From positions 8,990,001 to 9,054,000 of the forward strand of contig NC_066273.1 in assembly GCF_905404315.1 (NCBI RefSeq): a DNA stretch of 64,000 bases. The letters run 5' to 3'. The first letter of the stretch is position 1. The number at the start of each line of letters is the position of its first letter. Origin of the DNA: Leptidea sinapis (Eukaryota; Arthropoda; Insecta; Lepidoptera; Pieridae). A program made the translations under genes and the position numbers. Shown here in pieces: positions 33,853 to 43,779 of this stretch. A model generated the notes under the pieces. The model had not been told where the DNA came from, did no database searches, and saw nothing but the letters and a program-made list of their open reading frames with translations.

Positions 33853-34261
33853 AGATTTGTATAATACGGAAAACTAGCACCATTAAGTGCTTTTATCTGG
33901 CTCAAGCAGGGTGGCTGAGATATCTTAAGTTTAATGGATTGGGACTAACATAAAGCATCATATACATAGTCATACATCATATATCAGCATATTATTTGCC
34001 CTTTGAATACATAAGTATGACAATTTTAAATGTAATACTATATTCTTTACAAGACAGATTCCCAATGCGCTGCCTTTACTTCTTTATTAAAATTTATATT
34101 CTAACAATAATATGCATTTCGATTTTCGTATTTATTGATTAATCCCTCTCGAGTTGGGAAATTTATTCACAATGTAGGTATAAGTTCCTAAATAAAGCGT
34201 CGATGGCGCATTAGGTTCAACTGCTGACTTTACCACGGAGCCCCCGGATCTTCGCCCGCCA

Positions 34262-34410
34262 TGTACCAATGCGTTTTCGGTTTTCGAATTCATATGTACG
34301 TTCATTTAACGCTTAATAAGGTCAGCAAAGCTCTTGTGATTCCTCTGGTGTTACAGGAGCGTATGGGCTGCGGTGATTATATACCATCAGGAATCTGATC
34401 CCGTATGCCT
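34262..34410 (+). repeat. LINE-A-related 3' tail, second copy
   Basis: GCGTTTTCGGTTTTCGAATT, TGATTCCTCTGGTGTTACAG and GGGCTGCGGTGAT match 31900-32070. Confidence 0.55.
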
Positions 34411-34554
34411 AGTTTGTAAAAATGAGGGTGGGTCGTGTGTGCTCAGTGTCAGATCATATCGACGCTGTTATGAGCCAGGTCACGGAGATAGGCCAGTCAT
34501 AGTGACGGATTCTTCTGATTGTTAACATAATATTGTATATTTTTTATTTATTTA

Positions 34555-34742
34555 TTAGTACTTGCCCGTTGCATTCGCAACTAAAGGTTTTATCTCAATA
34601 AAATGTTTAAGTAGGGATAACAGAGAGAAAGAGAGAGTTGTTATACTGAAACTTGCAGGGCAAGCGTCTCAGCTATTAAGTTGACACAGCGACATCCCAT
34701 TCTGCACGGACGCACGCTAAGAAGGCGAAGATATTAGTAGGA
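34555..34742 (-). mobile_element. Short degenerate Helitron
   Basis: The left end TTAGTACTTGCCCGTTGCAT is a worn CTAG end. The right end ATATTAGTAGGA is the complement of TCCTACTAATAT, the 5' end type seen at 11005 and 51647. Confidence 0.45.
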
Positions 34743-34859
34743 TTATCATATGAAAATAAATAAAATGTGCCAAAAGCCAGTCATCACAAGAGTAATTGAG
34801 TTTTGTGTACACGTACGTAAACGTGATACTTCGTAAATATCACGTTTTCACTTAATTAT

Positions 34860-35735
34860 ATACGACAGTGCGGCTTTCGCCAAGGTCCGTCGGCAGCCGA
34901 TCTTCTGGTATACCTAACACATAAATGGGCGGCGGCTATCGAGAGCAAGGGAGAAGGCCTGGCAGTTAGCCTGGATATAGTGAAGGCCTTTGATAGGAAG
35001 TGGACCTCCAGCTTCCTCACTGGGCGCAGCACACAGCTCGTTATTGCTCGAACTCGAAGCCCGTGAACGTTGGAGTGCTCCAAGGCTATCCTACACTATT
35101 TCTTCTGCGTATCAATGATTTGTTGGGAGGACATACATTACTATGCAGACCGTGAGAGTGATCCCGTATACACGGGCCATGTAGGTCTCTCTCGGGTCGA
35201 CGAGTGCCGGGAGGAACCAGTATCTTCTATCGAGTCCTCACTTGAGAAGATCGCGGAATGGGGTAAATTGAACCTTGTCTTATTAACTCCAGAAGACTCA
35301 AGTTTGCGCATTAGCTACAATTTTGATATCACCGCTCCTCGACAACGCCTCCCTCAAAGCCTCGCCTAGTATCGGAATACTGTGTCTCGATTTATCGAGC
35401 AATTGCCAATCCCGCGGACATCTGGAGGGCAAAGCTAAATTGGCTTCAAAAAAGCTGGGCGTCATAAACAGAGCACGGCAATACTTCAAGCTGGCCCACA
35501 TTCTAGCGCTCTACAAAGTGCGGTTTTAAAGAACTTTCTTCAAAGCTGTAAAATGAGCGTCCTTGTGCGGTGTTTCCAGGACGATACGACATCAGACCTA
35601 CATTCAGGTTACCTTCAAAAAAAGCGCGTACACTTATCTTAAAAGCCGGCAAGTTGCAGGAGAATGTGAGCGGCGGTGATCACTTAACATAGGGTCACAT
35701 GTATGCTCGTTTATTCTCTCTTCCATAAAAAACAT
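34860..35735 (+). pseudogene. LINE-A reverse transcriptase fragment
   Basis: Broken frames match the 3' half of the LINE at 58921-61835: SFLTGRSTQLV, YYADRESDPVYTGHVGLSR, SSIESSLEKIAEWGKLNLV, GHLEGKAKLASKKLGVINRA. It includes the catalytic-loop region (YADR for YADD) that the larger copy has lost, and ends with the usual GGTGATCACTTAACA tail. Confidence 0.8.
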
Positions 35736-36369
35736 TTCCACCCATATGAATTTTTGTGTCTCAGACCCGAGAGGAATGTGCGCAAGAAAAAAGAATTTTG
35801 TCACCAATTTATATTTTAAATACAGTGAGGGCGGTCACTTTGTGCCCAATATGTGTAATCATTAAGAAATAAATTTATATTATAGTAAGCTTTACCGCAC
35901 AAACATCTTTTAACAATTCTTTTGTATATCGTAATATATTGGTTTCTTACAGTTGTACATATGCTTCCATATATACATCGCCCAACACGAGACTTCCTAT
36001 AATTATATTGTTATTAATTACATAATAATAATATAATCAATAATAATTGCTTGTCTGCTCAAATTTGAAACATATTTTTCCTTTGTGAATATGAAGTATT
36101 GTCCTATAAAGTAAATTGTTGCTTTGGTTCAGCAAGGCCTAATCCAACATATACCTAATTGGAACTTTTAATGTAGTCAATGAGTTCAAAGAGTTTACAT
36201 AGGAAAAAAAACATTTTTTATTCGACTCAAACTGTCTATTTGATCATTTATACATATGGATAAATTAATAACATAATTTTATTAATTATGTAATTTATTT
36301 ATTTTAAAAATAATCAGTTGTATAATAAATAATGTATTCAAAACAATATGTTAACAAAAAACTACGTTA
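35736..36369. other. Intergenic, no feature seen
   Basis: AT-rich spacer between LINE-A debris and the 3' end of Den1. The Den1 polyadenylation site should lie here on the minus strand; several AATAAA-like hexamers exist (for example near 36290-36330), and none is clearly preferred. Confidence 0.4.
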
Positions 36370-36578
36370 CTATCCTGAATTGGCGAGATTATGAATTAAG
36401 GCTAATATCTCTTTTCTCTTGGCACATGGGTTAATTTTTATAGTCATGTCACACGATGCAATTTCTCCATTACGTGTTGCATGTTCTGCAAGTGTTTTTG
36501 TGTTACATAGAACATGTACTCCACAGTCGTAGCCATTGCTTTGTTGTATGCATTCCTTATCCGAAAAATGTATTAAAC
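36370..36578 (-). CDS. Den1: Den1 exon 2
   Basis: It encodes residues 146-213 and the stop TAG, starting LIHFSDKECIQQSNGYDCG. It holds the oxyanion Gln157 and catalytic Cys163. The acceptor is TGCTTTTAG. Confidence 0.94.
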
Positions 36579-39500
36579 CTAAAAGCATACAGAGTTAAAA
36601 AGAAATGCATTTAAAAAAATTATAATTGTAGATATTTTAAGATTCGACAAGAGGATATCTGTTCAGAATTTAAGGAGATAAAAGCTGGAGTGCCTCAGGG
36701 AAGTGTATTAGGTCCAGTCCTGTTCCTACTATATACAAATGACATTCCTGAAATAGAAAATAACGCTGGTGCGACCTTTGTTGATAATACAGCTCTAATG
36801 GCCGTGGATAGTTATAATAAAGAGGCAGCAGAGAAAGTTCAAATAGCCGTAAACACAGTAGTTAAGTGGACTAAAAACTGGAGAATTAAACTTAATGAAA
36901 GTAAGTCTATTCATGTAAATTTTAGTAATAAGAAACCAGATTACAAGTCAGTTTACATTAATAAGAAAATAGTACCATACGAAAATACAGCTAAATATCT
37001 GGGCATGACTCTTGACACAAAGCTCCGCTGGAAGGCTCACATAAAGAAGAAAAGGGGAACACTCAGAACTTTGTTTTAAAAATATGTACTGGCTTCTAGG
37101 AAGACACTCTAAGATGTCATTACAAAATAAAGTTTTATTGTACAACCAAGTCCTTATGCCTGTAAGGACTTATGGGATCCCGCTGTGGGGCTGCACCAAA
37201 CACACAAATATTTAAATCATACAACATTTCCAGAATTAAATTTAAAAATGAATTTCCAAAATGTTAAGTACACATCCTGTTCGCAGTGGTATACCACAAG
37301 GCTCTGTACTGGGACCAATATTATTCACATTATTTTTAACTGACTTGCAAAATGTTATAGGTCTCCCATTCTCATTATTCACGGATGACACCAATTCTTT
37401 TGGGAACCTTATACATCAACAGGGTGAACTACAACAAAATTTAAAAGCTATTGAACACTGGACAAAGGAATGGTTACTTTCACTGAATGACAAGAAATCC
37501 ACTGTTCTACATATTTGAAAAAAGGATCCCCGAGTATCATATTGGTTAGACAATAAGCAACTAAAAGCTGTAGATACACAAAAAGACCTAGGAGCATATA
37601 TGTGCTATAAGCAATGATCTCAAATGGGAAGCACACATTGTGGCTACTGTGAATAAAGCCAACTCAATCCTGTACCTAATCAGAAAAGCATTCTTCAACA
37701 TCATCAAGAAAACATTTTTAAAAATCTATAAAACTTATATTAGACCATTACTGGAGTATTCATTTCAGGTCTGGAATCCATATTTTGTTAAGGATATAGA
37801 ATTGTTGGAAAGTGTACAGAAGCGAGCTAACTAAGTTGCCAAGGGAACTGAAAAAATCTTACATATGAACAAAGACTTACAAAGCTTGGACTCAGCACCC
37901 TCAAAAGCAGGCAAGAAAGAGGTGATCTAATTGAAAAATACAAAATACAAAATAATTATTATAATGTCCCAAATTTTGAAAGCATGTTTCCAAGGAAGAG
38001 CAATCCTAGACTAAGGGGACATGATACGAAGCTAGAATACCAATTAGCATCATCAAATCCATTAAAACACTTCCTGACCAACAGAGTTGTTCATATATGG
38101 AATAGATTGCCCAAGGATGTGGTTATATCAAAATCTATTAATCAGTTTAAGAATAGACTGGTCAAACATTTGACCAGTATGGCATGACATAGATATGGCA
38201 AATGATATAAACACAACAGCGAAAGCTGCTTAGTCTATTATAATTAATAATGAAGTATTAAGGGAAATGTGAATGCACCTTGGTACATTAGAAACAGCGA
38301 TCTCCATAGAGATCTTAACATTGAGTTCGTTTTTGTTTATTATGACAATGTAATGTAATGTAATACAAAAATATATCAGATATGACTCTGAACACCTTTA
38401 CCAACCAATGTAGCTTTTTTTAGTCTCAGTGAGTAATTGACAGTAAAAGTTCATGCATTGCTTGCTAGTGATTTATGAAAAATAACTACATCCCGAGGAT
38501 GTCATAAAGCATTTACTATTGAGATCAGAACAGACACGAAAATGATACAGATCAGAAAATGGAGACTCAAAGAAATAGCTTCGTAAATCGCGTCAAAGAA
38601 ATGTGGATCAAGCATTAATTCAGTGGTTTGAATAGAATCACGAGAAACAAAAAGGATAACCTTGAGCGGCTCTATGTTATAGCAAAAAACAAGTTCTTTA
38701 CCGCACATTTTGGTATTCTCGAAAAAAATTGGGGAAAATTCGTGGGGTAATCTACGTCTGTTGATTGAAATTCAACAACATACTGTTTGATGTCTAAGTG
38801 GTTGAATCTACGAAGACAATTTTCTGATGATTATATAAGGTTTTAGAAATTAAAGCCAGACAGAAGAGAAAACTTTTATAGTAATTCTTGTAGTATAGGC
38901 AAGTTTTGGAAAGACTGTCATGGTAGCAGTAAATATGAGTGGCACAGTGAATAAGATCTAGCCCATAATTGGAGAGTTATAAAAAAAAACAAAATGTTTT
39001 AGCAGTGCTGATTTAAATTCTCTGACAATTTCTTTCCTCTCCCCAAATACAACAATAGTCTTACAGCCAATGGATCAAGGGATAATTCAAATCTATTTTG
39101 TAACTTTGCATAGCATCAAGAACAGCTTGTTTACCTAGTAAAGGTGGTTTCAATAAAACTTCTTACTGAAAAACATGAAATTAAGTATCTATTTACACAA
39201 TAACCTACTGGTTATAATGTAATTTATTTACCATAGTTCATATATTTATAGCATATTATATTTATTTAACATACTGCAACACTTGGTAAGCATCATGAAG
39301 ATACATCAGTTTGTAAAGGGGTTTGACACAAGGAGATGAAATGATACGAAACTCCCAGCCATCATATAATATTGTTAAATGATGTTTAATGGTTATCAAT
39401 TAAAATTAAGGTGAGTTGTAATCAAATTACAACTTTGGAGTTCTTCTAAATGATATCCATTTATAATTTATTATATAATATGTTGTAGTAGCCCACTATA

Positions 39501-40266
39501 GTCCTCACAACTTCTATCATACTTCAATAATAATAAAAGTATGTTTATTCATGAAAATTTATTGAAGTAGGCATTACTTTGCCGAAATCCATAATTATCA
39601 AAATGATTTGAGTTTTCTTTAGTGTTAATTCCGCCAATATTTGTCTTAAAATAATTTAACACATGACTGACAGTCTCATGCCAGATTTTGGCGAGTCATC
39701 ACATCCTGAGGATGCCTTGTGTAGAGGCGAAACACATGTCGAATTGTTTAAAGACAAATATTGGTGGAATAAACACTAAAAACTCAAATCATTTTGATGT
39801 TTATTCATATCCAAAATTGATCTTAAAGCTTACCTGCTTTTGAAAAATATGACATTAAATGACTAGAAAAACTCCATGCCACATTGTGATTACTTCCACA
39901 CATAGAATCATAATGGAAAAAGCTGTTCTCATCCCTAGAATATACTAACAGACTCCAGTGAGATCCACCAACCATGTCAGGTGCGCTGTTATCATTAAGG
40001 GCAAAGAAAACAAACTTTTTAGCTTCAATTTTTAAGGGTTCTAGAAATATTTTAATTTCATCTGGTGTAACCATTTTAATACATTGGGTCACTTCGGGTG
40101 GTACAAAGAGTATATCTTGGCTCTTAATAAATGTTACTTTTTCCAAATATTCAAAGTAAAATGATATTATTGTATCATTCAACCAGTATGGTCCATTTAG
40201 GAGTTCAATATCAGATTGGTGTAATAAAGTTTCATGAAAACTAAGTACCACTGATGCCTTTGACAT
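36370..40266 (-). CDS. Den1: Deneddylase 1 (SENP8-type Ulp1 cysteine protease), two exons
   Basis: Two exons (39834-40266 and 36370-36578) join in phase to 213 residues, the length of SENP8/Den1. The family cleaves NEDD8 from conjugates and matures the NEDD8 precursor. Family landmarks are visible: WLNDTIISFYFEYL near the N terminus, His103 in GGSHWSLLVYS, Asp120 in FFHYDSM, Gln157 and the nucleophile Cys163 in QQSNGYDCGVHV. The spacing agrees with the human His102, Asp119, Cys163. No signal or membrane segment is present, so it is cytosolic or nuclear. The 3255-bp intron is packed with transposon debris. Splice sites are AG|GTAAGC and TGCTTTTAG|G. Confidence 0.94.
36655..37215 (+). pseudogene. 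Jockey-like reverse transcriptase fragment in Den1 intron
   Basis: IKAGVPQGSVLGPVLFLLYT, then ATFVDNTALMA, then WRIKLNESKSIHVNF and YLGMTLDTKLRWKAH are reverse-transcriptase motifs 4 to 7. The catalytic A-D-D is altered to V-D-N. It lies antisense to the host gene and breaks into stops after 37079. Confidence 0.85.
37240..38190 (+). pseudogene. CR1/L2-like reverse transcriptase fragment in Den1 intron
   Basis: RSGIPQGSVLGPILFTLFL, LFTDDTNSFGN, WLLSLNDKKSTVLHI, TYIRPLLEYSFQVWNP, then VVHIWNRLPKDVVISKSINQ and FKNRLVKHL give the second half of a reverse transcriptase and its tail. F-x-D-D is kept (FTDD). Several frame changes lie between 37518 and 37980. It is a different element from the fragment just upstream. 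Confidence 0.85.
38485..39140 (+). pseudogene. pogo/Tigger-like transposase remnant
   Basis: Near 39047 one frame reads SPNTTIVLQPMDQGIIQI, the diagnostic block around the last catalytic Asp of pogo/Tigger transposases. Upstream near 38600, NVDQALIQWFE fits the CENP-B-type DNA-binding domain. Stops and frame changes separate the pieces. The element lies in the Den1 intron, antisense to the gene. Confidence 0.6.
39597..39798. mobile_element. Foldback element in Den1 intron
   Basis: ATCAAAATGATTTGAGTTTT at the left is mirrored by AAAACTCAAATCATTTTGAT at the right. The pairing continues for about 68 bases (AATATTTGTCTTAAA against TTTAAAGACAAATATT), leaving a loop of about 65 bases containing CACATCCTGAGGATGCC. 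It has no coding capacity. Confidence 0.8.
39834..40266 (-). CDS. Den1: Den1 exon 1
   Basis: It encodes residues 1-144 and one base of Gly145, starting MSKASVVLSF. It holds His103 and Asp120. The ATG is the first in frame, and the donor GCAG|GTAAGC is strong. A foldback element ends 36 bases past the donor, inside the intron. Confidence 0.94.
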
Positions 40267-40933
40267 TATTAGGTTATTTTGTGTCTTCTTTTTCCTTTAT
40301 TGCCCAGTATTATTTCCAATTTTTCAGAAACGGAGAAAGTATCTGGTAAGTAACAAAAAAGAACGAAAATAAACAACTAGGTGTACACACATAAATAGAA
40401 CATACATTAACTCTTTAACTAAACTATGTAGTAGGTACTCACCATTTAATTTAGCTTAGTTTTGCTGTAAGCCACATTCACACTTAAATTCAATTATAAA
40501 ACGTGATTAGGATTCAACAATAATAAAAACACTGTCATGTCATAACGTCAGTCCACAAAAATATAACATTCTCACTTAAGTATAAATTTAAATAAAATTA
40601 AAATCACCTTTTAGTATCCCACAGATGACTTATTTTTGCATATAATTTTAGAGTCCACTAAAGGAAAAGCGAATAATATCAGAATTCAGAAACAGTCTTT
40701 TTTTCCAAATTTGTAAATAATGAATTCATAGACTTTTTTTTTTGGTTCTGTTCGTCCATCTGGACAGGCAAAGGGGTCAAAAGCCCATACAGCCAAGGAA
40801 TTCATAGACTGATGAGTGATCATTGAATGTCAAACCACGACCATAGAATATATTTAATAATTACTTTTGACACAAGCATGGTCGGATTTGGTCCAACCCA
40901 ATCACAGAGTACCCTTGTACTACTAAGTAGTAG
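40267..40933. other. Den1 upstream region
   Basis: It should hold the Den1 promoter on the minus strand. A short repeat family B fragment (TCTGGACAGGCAAAGGGG, then AGCCCATACAGCC) lies at 40735-40800. No TATA box is evident at a useful distance. Confidence 0.4.
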
Positions 40934-41879
40934 TCTATACAAATATTATAAAGAGGAAAGGTTTGATTTTTTGTTTGTTTGTTTGTTTGTATGAATTGAA
41001 TAGGCTCTGAAACTACTTGGCAGATTTGAAAAATTCTTTCACTGTTGGAAAGCTACATCATTTCTGAGTGACATAGGCTATATTTCATTTTCAAAAAAAA
41101 TAGGCATCCTTACTAAAATTACGATAACGTAATCCAAGGTGTGAAAAAAATATCAAAAAACTACCTTACATCGCGTGCGCTGCGAAAACTATTGATGATA
41201 GAACAAAATGATATACTACATTTTTTTAGAACACACCATTATCTACAAAAAATCAGCGGCAGCATATCTCTAACTATTACAGTCATGTCACAATAAGCGT
41301 TTTTTTATTGAAAAAAAGAAATTAAAATACCACCGCTACAAAAAGCTCTTTATTTGTACCTTGGTATTAACCCTTATCAAAATAAATGATGTATTATTTA
41401 AGACTGCTTCAATATCTTTATATTACTTTTTGAATTATTCGATTCTGACAATCCATTCAAAAGATATCACGAGTTAAAAAAAAAATAAAAAATAAACTGT
41501 ATTCGGCTAGCTATGCGTTGTAGGCGTCACTCGGGCAGGGGTACGGGAGGGGGGTTAAGATCACGAAATAAACTTGCCGCGCGGCTTACTCGCGCGGTCG
41601 GCTCCCTACGTGATGGACGTGTGCGGAATTTACGCTTGATAATAATTCGTTTAGTAAGTAACTAAACCGTTTTAAAAAGTTCTTTTCAGAACTAAACCCA
41701 TTTATATAAAATATTGTTCACTTAGTTATTAACCTAATAAATTACTTGAATATTTTTCATGATTTTCAATTTAATTTTAATAAATAGTAGGTAGTTGTGT
41801 ACGTTGTAATATAGTAGCATATATAGCTTACAGTTATGCTAATTTAGTTCAAAGGCATTTTTTCTTTTGTCATTTTGAA

Positions 41880-42842
41880 ATGCCTAAAAGATCAAGATCT
41901 CAACTTTCTAGAAATAGTTCCCAGGCCAGGGCATCAAAAATACGTCGAAATGAAGAATCTTCATCAGAAACTGAAAATCGTCTTTCAATTCATAGACAAT
42001 ATGTGGCACAATCGCGTGCTAGAGAGTCGAGTACCGAGCGTTCGCAACGGCTCGCTGAACAAAATATGAGAACCGCTCAAATACGCGCGCGAGAATCCAG
42101 TTTGCAGCGTTCTCAACGGCTCGCTGAACAAAATGTGAGGACTTCTCGAGTCCGCGCGCGAGAGTCCAGTCTTGAGCGTTCAGAGCGACTAGCTGATCAA
42201 AATTTGAGAACCTCTCAAGCACGCGCGCGAGAATCGAGTCTTGAGCGTTTACAGCGTCTAGCTCAACAAAATTTGAGAACCTCTCAGGTACGCGCGCGAG
42301 AGTCCAGTCTTGAGCGTTCGCAGCGCCTTACTGAACAAAATCTAAGAACCTCTCATGTGCATGCGCGAGAGTCAAGTACTCAGCGTTTGCAGCGGCTTGA
42401 AGAGCAAAATATCAGAAATATTCAATCTCGCACTAGGGAATCAAGCTCTGAGCGTTTCCAACGCCTTCAAGATCAGAGAGAACGACAACAGACGTCAAGA
42501 GCGAGAAGTCGCAATCAAGTTTTAGCCCATAGTAAAAGATCGGCTTTTAGATACGATCCACAGATTGATTATGCTCAACAGTCTTCCGTCCAAATCGGCG
42601 ACATGAATAAGATCTGCCCTAAGTGTTCAGCCAAAAAATGGGTCGATGAAACTAATGGCATGTGCTGTGCTTCTGGAAAAGTTAGTCTCCCCAGTATTCA
42701 GGAACCACCACAGCCAATAAAAAATCTTTTGACAAATAATCATTCGCTATCTAGACATTTCATAACCAACATCCGTAAGTACAATAGCCTATTTCAAATG
42801 ACTTCGTTTGGCGCCAAAGAAATAAGAGAGGGTAATTTTTAA
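41880..42842 (+). CDS. Helitron N-terminal segment (Arg-rich repeats, Cys-rich motif)
   Basis: 320 codons open from an ATG. Residues about 40-200 are 22-residue repeats of RARESSLERSQRLAEQNLRT type, strongly charged and probably helical. A CPKCSAKKW...MCC cluster near residue 245 could bind zinc. The segment ends at a frameshift in the T run, after the FQMTSFGA block that starts the Helitron N-terminal domain. Confidence 0.8.
   Translation: MPKRSRSQLSRNSSQARASKIRRNEESSSETENRLSIHRQYVAQSRARESSTERSQRLAEQNMRTAQIRARESSLQRSQRLAEQNVRTSRVRARESSLERSERLADQNLRTSQARARESSLERLQRLAQQNLRTSQVRARESSLERSQRLTEQNLRTSHVHARESSTQRLQRLEEQNIRNIQSRTRESSSERFQRLQDQRERQQTSRARSRNQVLAHSKRSAFRYDPQIDYAQQSSVQIGDMNKICPKCSAKKWVDETNGMCCASGKVSLPSIQEPPQPIKNLLTNNHSLSRHFITNIRKYNSLFQMTSFGAKEIREGNF
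42002..42480 (+). repeat. 66-bp tandem coding repeat
   Basis: About seven in-frame copies of a 66-bp unit, each with GCGAGAGTCSAGT, then GAGCGTT and GAACAAAATNTGAGAAC. The copies code for the 22-residue repeats of the Helitron N-terminal segment. Divergence grows toward the right. Confidence 0.85.
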
Positions 42843-43521
42843 AATAGAGGGACAGGTATATCATCTTATTGGTAGCCTTTTACCACCACCAGGCCAAAAT
42901 CCACAATACTTGCAGGTATATTTCATTTCAGACGCAGATCAGCTATCATTGAGGTCAAACATAGCTCCAACGCTGAAAATAGATTTAATTAACGAACTAC
43001 AGACCGCACTGAATAGCCACAATGTATATATACGAAGCTTTAAACAAAACATAGAACGCAATTCTTCGGATAATTTAAAATTAATTATTCATTCCGACCG
43101 CCCACCACAGACAGCACACCCGGGTAGATACAATGCTCCAGCTGTAAACGAGGTAGCCGTTCTCTTGGTTGACGAAGAAAAAGGCCCCAGAGATATAGTG
43201 CTCCACGGAAGAGACGGCCAACTTAAAAGGGTCTCTGAGTTACACCGATCGTATGATCCACTACAGTATCTCTTAATGTTCGTGAAAGGAGAAGACGGTT
43301 ATTATTTAACCATTCCGCAGGAAGGTACAGCGCGTAACAAAACTGTGACGTGCATGCAATTTTATGCATTTAGGTTGATGGTTAGAGCTAACTGTTTAAA
43401 TGCATTACATTATTACAGGGACTTATTTAGTCAATATATTGTCGATATGATGGCAAAAATGATATCGGAACGATTGAATTACATATGTCGTAACCAACAG
43501 AGACTAAGGGCTGAAGAATAA
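42838..43521 (+). CDS. Helitron N-terminal domain segment
   Basis: The frame reopens at FKIEGQVYHLIGSLLPPPGQ and runs 227 codons to TAA. It contains the conserved Helitron_like_N blocks HSDRPPQTAHPGRYNAP, YDPLQYLLMFVKGEDGY and QFYAFRLMVR. It joins the preceding segment directly once one base of the T run is ignored. Confidence 0.8.
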   Translation, partial: FKIEGQVYHLIGSLLPPPGQNPQYLQVYFISDADQLSLRSNIAPTLKIDLINELQTALNSHNVYIRSFKQNIERNSSDNLKLIIHSDRPPQTAHPGRYNAPAVNEVAVLLVDEEKGPRDIVLHGRDGQLKRVSELHRSYDPLQYLLMFVKGEDGYYLTIPQEGTARNKTVTCMQFYAFRLMVRANCLNALHYYRDLFSQYIVDMMAKMISERLNYICRNQQRLRAEE

Positions 43522-43779
43522 ATTCATCTCAGAGATGCTTTAAATCAAGACGGAAATGTTGACCCATCAAATATCGGTCAACGCGTAATCTTGCCATCTT
43601 CATTTACAGGTTCTCCGCGTTACCTGCATGAAAAAACCCAAGACGCGATGACTTATGTCTGAAATTACGGGAGACCAGACTTATTTGTCACATTTTCGTG
43701 CAACCCCGAATGGCCTGAAATTAAAGCGGAACTACTACCTGATCAGCGATCTTTCGATCGTCATGACATCATTTCAAGG

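Noticed and set aside
36655..38190. Reverse transcriptase frames as possible exons of Den1
   Set aside because: They lie on the opposite strand, are broken, and the Den1 exons join perfectly without them.
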